DNA of 9,824 nucleotides from an uncultured Burkholderiales bacterium (GTDB lineage Bacteria > Pseudomonadota > Gammaproteobacteria > Burkholderiales > Burkholderiaceae_D). The stretch's first letter is position 1. Each line of letters opens with the position of its first letter. The notes beneath the pieces are model-generated. The model was not told the origin of the DNA and did not search any database. It was given only the letters and a program-made list of their open reading frames with translations. The stretch lies in the NCBI GenBank assembly GCA_903904635.1, contig CAIVDH010000166.1:1-9824 (forward strand). Direction: 5' to 3'. The position numbers and the translations under genes were made by a program. Positions 1 to 6,751 of the stretch are shown piece by piece.

Positions 1-372
1 CAGCTGCCGCTGCTAGATCAGCGCGCCGGTCCACGTGCAGAAGCCATTGCTAATCGCGAACGTGCACTCACCCGCCTCGAAGGCCGCAGAGCTGAATTGA
101 TGGATCAAATCGAACTAAGCTGGAAGTCTGTAGAAATTTCACGCACCCGCATCAAGGCTTTGTCTGAGGGTGCGATTATCCAGGCTGAGGCCGCTCTCAG
201 AGTAGCGCAGGCAGCTTATCGTTTCGGTGAGCGCGGCATACTTGACGTGTTGGACGCGCAGCGCGTGCTGCGTTCCGTACGTGCTGATTTACTACTGGCA
301 CGTTATCAGTTGCAGGCATCGCTCATAGAACTAGATGCACTGGCCGGTCGCTACAGCCGCAAAGCAAATTAA
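1..372 (+). CDS. TolC/CzcC-family outer-membrane efflux channel, C-terminal part (5' end outside window)
   Basis: This is the last 123 residues of an outer-membrane efflux protein; the reading frame is open from the first base, so the start lies upstream. Such proteins form the trimeric barrel-and-helix tunnel through which RND pumps release substrate outside the cell. The fragment opens with LPLLDQRAG followed by RAEA, matching the barrel-strand and helix junction typical of CzcC/CusC-type channels (usual form 'P.FDR..G...EA'). The rest is long amphipathic helix, including GERGILDVLDAQRVL and ARYQLQASLIELDALAG, the familiar C-terminal signature of the OEP domain. It ends in TAA 66 bases before the adaptor gene on the same strand, so it is very probably the channel partner of that adaptor and pump. 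Metal specificity cannot be read from this part. Confidence 0.9.
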   Translation, partial: QLPLLDQRAGPRAEAIANRERALTRLEGRRAELMDQIELSWKSVEISRTRIKALSEGAIIQAEAALRVAQAAYRFGERGILDVLDAQRVLRSVRADLLLARYQLQASLIELDALAGRYSRKAN

Positions 373-377
373 TGCAA

Positions 378-411
378 TGAGTTTCTAAACTCACTGTCAC
401 TGTATTTTTTC
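378..411 (+). terminator. Small inverted repeat followed by a T-tract between channel and adaptor genes (weak attenuator candidate)
   Basis: Seven-base arms TGAGTTT (378-384) and AAACTCA (387-393) flank two bases. A run of six T begins about 11 bases after the second arm (405-410). The stem is AT-rich, the loop is too tight for all pairs to form, and the T-run is not adjacent, so this is a poor intrinsic terminator. It could tune expression of the adaptor and pump relative to the channel, or mean nothing. Confidence 0.25.
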
Positions 412-438
412 AATCTACTTTAATTTTATTCCACTTCT

Positions 439-1599
439 ATGATCGCAAAAAAGACTAATCTGCCCCGAATTCTGGCGCTATCTTGCGCAATGCTTGTTCT
501 ATTAGTCGGCTGCGAGAAAAAAAATCCGCCTGTCAAAGCTCCCGTTAAATTAGCTGATCCTATGGTAGTTGAGATAACTCCACAGTTGGCGTCAAATTTT
601 TCAGTGGCGCCCGCTGAAATGTTAGCGATCTCGGTTCCACAACGTATCGCTGGTCGTATTGATGTGAATGATCATTTCACCACGCGCATAGGTTCTGCCA
701 TTACGGGTAGGGTCACAGAAGTGATTGCCACTGTAGGTACGCGTGTGAGTCGGGGTCAGGCTCTGGCGCGGCTGGCCAGCCCAGAATTAACAAATGCGCA
801 GTTAGCTTTTTTACGTGCACTTTCCAGTAGCAAATTGGCGGAGCGGTCCGTAGAACGCGCTCAACAACTGCTGCTCGCTGATGTGATCGGCAGCGCTGAA
901 TTACAACGCCGCGAAGTAGAATTATCAGTCGCACGGGCAGAGCTGCGCGCAGCATCAGACCAGCTGCGTTTGATAGGCATGACAGCTACTGCGATTGAAA
1001 AGCTGCGTGAGACTGGTGCTCTGGCTTCAGAAGTATTGATCATCGCCACACGTAGTGGCATCGTGGTTGAACGCAAGGTCAGTCAGGGGCAAGTGGCACA
1101 GCCAGGTGATCCGTTGTTTACAGTGGCAGATCTCTCTAGTGTCTGGGTCGTTGGTAGTCTTCCCGAGCAGGATGCAGGATCAGTCAGCATGCACCAGCTC
1201 GTTGAAGTGGAAGTGCCGGCACTCGGCGACAGCAAACTGAAAGGGAAAATCATTTTTATCAGCGACACCGTAGCACCAGATACACGCACAATTACCATCC
1301 GCACCGAAGTCAGCAATCCGAAATTTGAACTCAAACCGCAAATGCTCGCCACACTCGTCATTAGCAACAAGCTCAGCCGACAGCTTGCTGTTCAGAGTTC
1401 GGCGGTTGTCAGAGAAAATGACAAAGATCATGTCTTCATCAAGCTGGAAGAAAATAAATATCGCCTTGTCCCGGTTGAGCTTGAAGATGATGCCGGAGAA
1501 TTTCGACGTGTGAAAAAAGGCTTAACTGAAGGAACAGAGATCGTCGTTGCAGGAGCCTTTCACCTCAATAACGAACGTCGCCGCGCTGAACTGAAATAA
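439..1599 (+). CDS. HlyD/CusB/CzcB-family RND efflux periplasmic adaptor, predicted lipoprotein
   Basis: This is a membrane-fusion (adaptor) subunit that bridges the inner-membrane RND pump to the outer-membrane channel. Residues 1-25 form a lipoprotein signal: basic MIAKK, a hydrophobic stretch, then lipobox LVGC with the modified cysteine at residue 25. The mature protein should therefore be lipid-anchored in the periplasm. A first barrel-sandwich half (IGSAITGRVTEVIATVGTRV) is followed by a helical hairpin rich in Ala, Leu, Glu and Arg (about residues 115-185). The second lipoyl-like half contains SGIVVERKVSQGQ and GDPLFTVADLSSVWV, typical of the CzcB/CusB group, and then come beta-barrel and membrane-proximal domains. 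There is no His-rich insert like that of CzcB and no Met-rich N-terminus like that of CusB. The start is fixed by the signal peptide, yet no Shine-Dalgarno sequence precedes it. Five bases separate its stop from the pump's ATG. Confidence 0.93.
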   Translation: MIAKKTNLPRILALSCAMLVLLVGCEKKNPPVKAPVKLADPMVVEITPQLASNFSVAPAEMLAISVPQRIAGRIDVNDHFTTRIGSAITGRVTEVIATVGTRVSRGQALARLASPELTNAQLAFLRALSSSKLAERSVERAQQLLLADVIGSAELQRREVELSVARAELRAASDQLRLIGMTATAIEKLRETGALASEVLIIATRSGIVVERKVSQGQVAQPGDPLFTVADLSSVWVVGSLPEQDAGSVSMHQLVEVEVPALGDSKLKGKIIFISDTVAPDTRTITIRTEVSNPKFELKPQMLATLVISNKLSRQLAVQSSAVVRENDKDHVFIKLEENKYRLVPVELEDDAGEFRRVKKGLTEGTEIVVAGAFHLNNERRRAELK

Positions 1600-1604
1600 C
1601 CAAC

Positions 1605-4600
1605 ATGCTCACTTCTCTCATAAAATCCGCTCTCAAGCAGCGGCTGGTAGTTGTCATTATGGCGTTGGTAATGTGTGCCTTTGGCTTTAGGGAAGCAATG
1701 AAGCTGTCAGTCGATGCCTTTCCCGATGTGACCAATGTACAAGTACAAATTGCCACCGAAGCCATAGGTCGCTCACCAGAGGAAATTGAACGCTTCGTCA
1801 CCGTGCCGATTGAAATTGCCCTGACTGGTATTCCGGGCATCGTCGAGATGCGCTCGCTCAACAAAAGCGGCTTATCTATCATTACTCTGGTTTTCACAGA
1901 CAAAACTGATCTTTACTTCGCAAGGCAGCAAGTCATCGAGCGGCTGATAGAAGTTACGCCACGTCTGCCAACCGGTATCACACCAGTACTTGGTCCGGTT
2001 TCAACCGGCCTGGGTGAAGTTTATCAATACACGCTTGATCATCCCAGCGACGGCAAACGCGCACTCACGCCGAGTGAACTTACCGAACGCAGAACCATAC
2101 AAGACTGGGTGGTGCGACCATTGCTGCGTTCCATACCCGGCGTTGCAGAAATCAATTCTCAGGGTGGGTATGTGAAGCAGTATCAGGTGCTGGTAAAACC
2201 TGATCGTCTGCTGCATTACAGCCTTACAGTTGAACAAGTTTATCAAGCCGTAGCACGCAATAACGCCAATGCAAGCGGCGGCATTTTGCCGCAGGCCGCC
2301 GAACAATTTCTCATTAGAGGTGTGGGTCTGGCTCGCACGCTTGATGACATAGGCGATATCGTAGTCAAAGAACAAGGTGGTATACCGGTATTTGTGCGCG
2401 ATGTAGCTGAAGTCACAATAGGTCATGAGGTCCGGCAAGGCGCGGCTATTAAAGCCGGCTATACCGAATCGGTATCTGGCATCGTGATGATGATTCGTGC
2501 CGGTAATGCAAAAGAAATCGTCTCGCGCGTAAAAGCACGTGTGGATGAAATCAACAAAAATAAAATTCTGCCTGGCGGCCTGCAGATTACTTCATTTTAT
2601 GACCGCACTGATCTGGTTGATTCTGCATTATGGACAGTGGGTAAAGTACTCATAGAAGGTATTTTGCTCGTTATAGTCATTCTTTTTGTATTTCTGGGTA
2701 ATGTTCGCTCCAGCCTGATTGTAGTGGCCACACTCATCATCACGCCACTGATGACTTTTATCATGATGAATCACTACGGCATCTCGGCCAATCTGATGTC
2801 ATTAGGCGGACTGGCCATTGCAATTGGCTTGATGGTGGATGCCACCGTTGTCGTTGTAGAAAATATCTTTCATCGACTTGGTCAGGCATCTTCAGATGAA
2901 CGATCTCGCGCCAAAGTGATACTCGATGCCACAACAGAAGTTGCCACACCGACTATCTTTGGCATTCTGATTATTATTTTGGTGTTCTTGCCATTAATGA
3001 CCTTGCAAGGAATTGAAGGTAAGTTATTTGTACCTCTGGCCGTAACGATCGCCATGGCGCTCGCTATCTCACTACTTGTTTCTTTATTTTTGTCACCTGT
3101 ACTCTGCGCCTACATACTCAAAGGCGGTGCCGATCATGACACTCTTGTGATTGCCTGGCTCAAGCGCAAATATCTTGCGATGCTTGATGCTGCCATGTCC
3201 AGTCGTCGCTCCACGATAGCAATTGCCGCTGCGCTTTTAATGATTTCGTTAGCGCTGTTTCCGCTGCTTGGAAAATCTTTCATGCCTACTATGAAGGAAG
3301 GTGCGCTAACGCCACAAATTATTCGTGTACCCAGCACTTCACTTGATGAATCATTGCGTATAGAAATGGAGGCAATGAAGTGGATATCTGAAATACGGGG
3401 TGTAAAGTCTGTCGTATCCAAGGTTGGACGCGGTGAGTCACCGGCTGATCCGTCTGGTCCGAATGAATCCTCGCCTATCGTGCTGCTGGATCCCGACTCT
3501 GGTCGCTCTCAAGAAGAAATTGATGAGGAAATACGCAATCGGCTTGCTGCGCTGCCGGGTGTGCAAATCGTTTTGTCACAACCTATCGCTGAACGGGTTG
3601 ATGAAATGGTGACAGGCGTACGCTCCCAGATCGCCGTTAAAGTATTTGGTGACGATCTGCCAGAACTGCGCCGCATCTCCGAACAAATCGCACGCATACT
3701 CAAAAACGTTTCTGGGTCACGCGATATTCGCATTGAAAGATTGTCAGGCCAGCAGGCTCTGACGATCGATATAGATCGTGCATTGATTGCGCGTCACGGT
3801 ATCAATGTGGCAGATGTCCAGCAAATTATTGAAACAGCTATCGGTGGTAAAGATGTCAGCGTCTTGTATGAAGGTGAGCGACGCTTCGCTATTGCGGTAC
3901 GTTTTCCGGAAAAAGAACGTAACTCTATTGATGCAATAGGCAAGGTACTGCTACGCGGATCGGATGGTGCACTGGTTCCATTACAAACTGTCGCACAAAT
4001 CAAACTTGTTGACGGGCCTGCACAAATCAGTAGAGAAAGTGCAAAACGTCGCGTGGTAGTAGGTGCGAATGTCATGGGCAGAGACCTGGCGGGCTTCGTC
4101 GCTGAGGTTCAGCAACGCATCGACGCTGAAGTGACCCTACCTTCTGGCTATTACCTGAAATTCGGTGGTCAGTTCGAAAACATGGAACGTGCAATGGGTA
4201 CGCTGATGGTGATCATACCGATTACGATTGCGGCGATTTATTTTCTGCTCTTCCTGCTTTTCAGATCCGTAAAATTGGCTACACTCATCATTACCGTGCT
4301 GCCTTTTGCGTCCATAGGTGGCGTGTTCGGGTTGGCCTTGACAGGTGAATATCTGTCACTGCCAGCATCGGTAGGCTTTATTGCGCTATGGGGTATCGCC
4401 GTATTAAATGGTGTGGTGCTAGTGACCTGCATACGACGATTGCGAGATGACGGTATGGCTGTTCATGATGCAATACGCGAAGGCTGTGTACAACGCTTCA
4501 GACCAGTAATGATGACGGCAACCGTTGCTCTACTGGGACTGGTGCCATTTCTGTTTGCAAGTGGCCCAGGTTCTGAAGTGCAGCGTCCGCTCGCTGTCGT

Positions 4601-4724
4601 TGTCATCGGCGGCCTGATCACTTCCACCTTGCTCACGCTCGTGGTGGTGCCGGTGCTATACCGCTGGTTTGATCCGGGAGTAGAAAAGCTGGAAGAAGAT
4701 GCAGCCACTTCCACTTCGGCTTAG
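1605..4724 (+). CDS. Heavy-metal-efflux RND permease, CzcA/CusA family
   Basis: This is the complete 1039-residue inner-membrane pump, the normal length for the heavy-metal-efflux (HME) RND family. It uses proton influx to move metal ions from periplasm or cytoplasm into the channel. The N-terminal TM1 region is followed by DAFPDVTNVQVQI and SPEEIERFVTVPIE, classic for CzcA/CusA. TM segments recur after about residues 345 and 880, around two large periplasmic loops. In TM4, AIGLMVDATVVVVEN contains D412 and E419, equivalent to CzcA D408 and E415. CzcA's D402 position is A406, as in the AIG-type (CusA-like) branch. CusA's cleft methionines appear replaced: E667 in DEMVTG, I733 in HGINVADVQ and L790 in GALVPLQ (my alignment by eye). 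Substrate therefore remains unassigned. Only five bases follow the adaptor stop, so the two genes are surely co-transcribed; the ribosome-binding site is weak. Confidence 0.95.
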   Translation: MLTSLIKSALKQRLVVVIMALVMCAFGFREAMKLSVDAFPDVTNVQVQIATEAIGRSPEEIERFVTVPIEIALTGIPGIVEMRSLNKSGLSIITLVFTDKTDLYFARQQVIERLIEVTPRLPTGITPVLGPVSTGLGEVYQYTLDHPSDGKRALTPSELTERRTIQDWVVRPLLRSIPGVAEINSQGGYVKQYQVLVKPDRLLHYSLTVEQVYQAVARNNANASGGILPQAAEQFLIRGVGLARTLDDIGDIVVKEQGGIPVFVRDVAEVTIGHEVRQGAAIKAGYTESVSGIVMMIRAGNAKEIVSRVKARVDEINKNKILPGGLQITSFYDRTDLVDSALWTVGKVLIEGILLVIVILFVFLGNVRSSLIVVATLIITPLMTFIMMNHYGISANLMSLGGLAIAIGLMVDATVVVVENIFHRLGQASSDERSRAKVILDATTEVATPTIFGILIIILVFLPLMTLQGIEGKLFVPLAVTIAMALAISLLVSLFLSPVLCAYILKGGADHDTLVIAWLKRKYLAMLDAAMSSRRSTIAIAAALLMISLALFPLLGKSFMPTMKEGALTPQIIRVPSTSLDESLRIEMEAMKWISEIRGVKSVVSKVGRGESPADPSGPNESSPIVLLDPDSGRSQEEIDEEIRNRLAALPGVQIVLSQPIAERVDEMVTGVRSQIAVKVFGDDLPELRRISEQIARILKNVSGSRDIRIERLSGQQALTIDIDRALIARHGINVADVQQIIETAIGGKDVSVLYEGERRFAIAVRFPEKERNSIDAIGKVLLRGSDGALVPLQTVAQIKLVDGPAQISRESAKRRVVVGANVMGRDLAGFVAEVQQRIDAEVTLPSGYYLKFGGQFENMERAMGTLMVIIPITIAAIYFLLFLLFRSVKLATLIITVLPFASIGGVFGLALTGEYLSLPASVGFIALWGIAVLNGVVLVTCIRRLRDDGMAVHDAIREGCVQRFRPVMMTATVALLGLVPFLFASGPGSEVQRPLAVVVIGGLITSTLLTLVVVPVLYRWFDPGVEKLEEDAATSTSA

Positions 4725-4772
4725 GCAATAACCAGCAGCAAACAGTAAAAGCATGACTATCAGTAGCTTGGT

Positions 4773-4824
4773 GTGCCTGCGTTATTATTGTGTTCCGTAT
4801 AGGACTGCAATAATAACCGGGCAC
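4773..4824. repeat. Imperfect inverted repeat between pump gene and lipid-kinase gene
   Basis: Perfect 10-base arms GTTATTATTG (4781-4790) and CAATAATAAC (4808-4817) enclose 17 bases. An outer 5-base arm pair, GTGCC (4773-4777) and GGCAC (4820-4824), continues the stem past a small internal loop, and TCC (4794-4796) with GGA (4802-4804) can pair inside the loop. No T-run follows on either strand, so it does not look like a standard intrinsic terminator. Its right arm ends 4 bases before the TTG start of the lipid-kinase gene, so in RNA it would cover that gene's ribosome-binding region. It could also be an operator. Confidence 0.5.
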
Positions 4825-4828
4825 CCGA

Positions 4829-5809
4829 TTGCATACACACCACACCACCACTGCACACCAGACTGAGCCGGCGCCAGAGCCTGCAACCAGCGCTCAGCAG
4901 CTTTGCTATGTGATTCTCAATCCGCGCGCCAGAGGTGGCGCCACGGCGCGGCTCCAGCGACCACTGCAGTCACTACTGTCTGAGGCCGGACTGCAGCATG
5001 CCCTGCTCATGCCAGCAAGCGTGCAAGCTGCTTGCCATCTAGTAAATGCGCTACCAGCATGCAGCCGCATTATCGTCGCAGGCGGGGATGGCAGCGTACA
5101 TGCTCTGCTACCCACTATTTTGGCGGGTGGTCATAGTCTGGCCATTATTCCAGCAGGCAGTGGAAACGATACCGCGCGTGCAATCGGTGTTCACAAACTT
5201 GGCCTGAAAGCGGCGCTGCATCATGCCATCTATGGAGCGACCATGTTGGTCGATGTAGGGCAAGCAGATTTTATAGACGCAGATTCAGGCCATGATCGGA
5301 CTGTACTTTTCATATCCAGTCTGAGTGCCGGGTTTGATGCCTCTATCAGTCTGCGCGCTCGCGAGGGACCACAATGGCTATCAGGCATGCCGCGCTATCT
5401 GTGGGCTACTCTGACTGAACTGCGCTCACTTCGCACATGGCCACTACAACTCACAGTTGATGATGACGCGCTTCACAAAGGCTCAGCTCTTTTTGCAACT
5501 TCTCTCAATACCTCAAGCTTTGGCGGTGGTATGCCGGCAATGCAGCACGCCCGCATTAATGATGGCAAACTTAATTTATTATTAGCCGGAGACATCAGGC
5601 TAAGGGAAGTGCTGCATCTGTTGCCTCGACTATTAACAGGATTACATTTAGGTCAACCCAAGGTCAGACATCAGGATTTCGAACAGTTACATATACAGTC
5701 GCAAGAGCCGGTGCCCATAGCAGCAGATGGAGAATTTCTTGGGTCAACAAAAGAAATAAAAATACAGATCAGAACCGCCTGTTTGCCGATAGTTTATCGA
5801 ACAGGATGA
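4829..5809 (+). CDS. Diacylglycerol/sphingosine kinase-family lipid kinase (YegS/BmrU-like)
   Basis: This is a 326-residue protein of the DAGK catalytic-domain family, which phosphorylates lipid hydroxyls (diacylglycerol, phosphatidylglycerol or related) with ATP at the cytoplasmic membrane face. Diagnostic motifs are in the expected order: ILNPRARGG (29-37), GGDGSVHALLP (85-95; Ser where GGDGT is commoner), and IPAGSGNDTARAIG (107-120) for nucleotide binding. NDGKLNLLLAGD and IAADGEF follow in the C-terminal beta-sandwich domain. Length is close to the family norm of about 300. The only early start is TTG at 4829, since in-frame stop codons lie at 4811 and 4814. It gives an odd His/Thr/Pro-rich leader of about 25 residues before the conserved core. 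GTG at 4910 is an alternative but would cut into the first strand. No good Shine-Dalgarno sequence precedes either. The true lipid substrate cannot be told. Confidence 0.9.
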   Translation: MHTHHTTTAHQTEPAPEPATSAQQLCYVILNPRARGGATARLQRPLQSLLSEAGLQHALLMPASVQAACHLVNALPACSRIIVAGGDGSVHALLPTILAGGHSLAIIPAGSGNDTARAIGVHKLGLKAALHHAIYGATMLVDVGQADFIDADSGHDRTVLFISSLSAGFDASISLRAREGPQWLSGMPRYLWATLTELRSLRTWPLQLTVDDDALHKGSALFATSLNTSSFGGGMPAMQHARINDGKLNLLLAGDIRLREVLHLLPRLLTGLHLGQPKVRHQDFEQLHIQSQEPVPIAADGEFLGSTKEIKIQIRTACLPIVYRTG

Positions 5810-5812
5810 GCT

Positions 5813-5877
5813 ATGATGGATAACAACGTAATTGTTTGGGGACAGGCGCAATGAATAACGTGGTGATACAAGCATGA
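5813..5877 (+). other. Two overlapping mini-ORFs leading into the phosphodiesterase-like gene
   Basis: Between the two neighbouring genes lie two tiny ORFs joined by ATGA overlaps. The first, MMDNNVIVWGQAQ (5813-5854), begins 3 bases after the kinase stop and is preceded by AGGATGAG within that gene's end, a fair Shine-Dalgarno match. The second, MNNVVIQA (5851-5877), begins inside the first one's stop codon, with GGGGACAGG upstream. Its own stop overlaps the ATG of the next gene at 5874. The arrangement would allow stepwise translational coupling from the kinase gene to the phosphodiesterase gene. The two peptides resemble each other (NNVIV..QAQ and NNVVIQA), suggesting a small imperfect duplication. 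Whether either is translated is unknown. Confidence 0.25.
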
Positions 5878-6650
5878 TCAGGCTGCGCCTTTTAGGATGC
5901 AACGGTGGTGTAGGCGGCGATTGTCGAACTACTTGCTATGCTTTGGATGAAACTATTTTGATTGATGCCGGCACTGGCATCAGCTCACTGAGTTTGGAAC
6001 AAATGGCGCGCATCGATCACATCGTGCTGACACATTCACATTTTGATCATATCGCTTGTCTGCCACTGATTGCAGATTCTGTAACTGCGCTGCGCACAAC
6101 GCCCATCAAAGTGTGGGCACTACCAGCCATTTTAAAAATACTGGAACAACATATTTTTAATGATTTAGTATGGCCAGACTTTACTAAAATTCCCGACGAA
6201 ATCAATCCATTTATCAAGCTCTGTCCATTGCCAGAAGGACGACCATTAGAAATCGATGGATACAGCATTACCCCACTGCCAGCTAATCACGGTATACCTG
6301 CTATTGGCTATCACGTACAAAAAAATAATGTGGCGCTCGCGTTTTCAGGTGACACCACAGACTGCCCGGCTTTTTGGGATGCACTTAAAGAAGACAAGGC
6401 ACTCGCTGCGGTAATTGTTGAATGTTCTTATTCAAGAAGCATGCATGAGATGGCGATACTGTCCATGCATATGGATGTTGATATGGTGATCAACCGTCTG
6501 GCTGCATTGCCCGCGACCGTAGCTGGCATCGTCGTACATCGCAAACCCGGACTCGAAGATGAAATTGAAACCGAGCTGCGCGCCGGATTGGCAGGATGTG
6601 ATTTGAGACTACCTGTCAGCGGAGATGAATATAGTTTTTCTCGCGATTAA
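5874..6650 (+). CDS. MBL-fold metallohydrolase, class II 3',5'-cyclic-nucleotide phosphodiesterase-like
   Basis: This is a 258-residue metallo-beta-lactamase-fold enzyme, probably cytoplasmic because no signal peptide is visible. The zinc-binding motif THSHFDH (residues 53-59, HxHxDH) is intact. Other likely metal or active-site residues are H139 (PANHGIP), D160 (FSGDTT), and the late histidines H199 and H222 (VVHRKPG). The opening LRLLGCNGGVGGDCRTT and the LIDAGTG segment resemble a proteobacterial group annotated as 3',5'-cyclic-nucleotide phosphodiesterases; the class II family likewise ends with an H.KP motif. The expected reaction would be hydrolysis of cAMP or cGMP to the 5'-monophosphate. 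RNase Z-like or other phosphodiesterase activity is the main alternative. The ATG at 5874 gives a natural beta-strand start and overlaps a mini-ORF stop. It lies 64 bases after the lipid-kinase gene, likely in one transcript. Confidence 0.85.
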   Translation: MIRLRLLGCNGGVGGDCRTTCYALDETILIDAGTGISSLSLEQMARIDHIVLTHSHFDHIACLPLIADSVTALRTTPIKVWALPAILKILEQHIFNDLVWPDFTKIPDEINPFIKLCPLPEGRPLEIDGYSITPLPANHGIPAIGYHVQKNNVALAFSGDTTDCPAFWDALKEDKALAAVIVECSYSRSMHEMAILSMHMDVDMVINRLAALPATVAGIVVHRKPGLEDEIETELRAGLAGCDLRLPVSGDEYSFSRD

Positions 6651-6680
6651 AAAACTGTATGCGTAATTTTAATCACGGGA
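6639..6680. repeat. AT-rich inverted repeat at the end of the phosphodiesterase-like gene, in a convergent junction
   Basis: Bases 6639-6652 pair with 6667-6680: 14 positions with one mismatch (6644/6675) and one G-T pair, including the perfect octamers GATTAAAA and TTTTAATC. The loop is 14 bases and the TAA stop codon lies in the left arm. It sits between convergent genes, where a transcription end would be expected for both strands, but no clean T-run follows the stem on either strand. A second weak A6/T6 pairing (6727-6732 with 6744-6749) lies just past the minus-strand gene's stop. Termination is plausible but unproven. The rest of 6681-6751 is AT-rich with no other feature seen. Confidence 0.35.
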
Positions 6681-6751
6681 AAAACCAAAAAAATGCATAT
6701 CAAAAATTGGGAATGCGTTTCAAATCAAAAAATCTCGATAATCTTTTTTCA

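Noticed and set aside
2001..2438. A 145-codon minus-strand ORF inside the pump gene
   Set aside because: It lies wholly within a strongly conserved RND coding sequence and its translation shows no recognisable domain; it is a shadow frame.
1605..4724. Naming the pump czcA or cusA
   Set aside because: The TM4 and cleft residues match neither fully, so a symbol would imply a metal specificity that the sequence does not support.
4781..4817. The strong inverted repeat as an intrinsic terminator for the pump operon
   Set aside because: No T-run follows the stem on either strand and the stem is largely A-T, so it is listed as a repeat of unknown role.
4633..4851. Minus-strand ORF across the pump gene's end and the inverted repeat
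   Set aside because: It overlaps coding sequence and the hairpin, has no recognisable motif and no clear ribosome-binding site.
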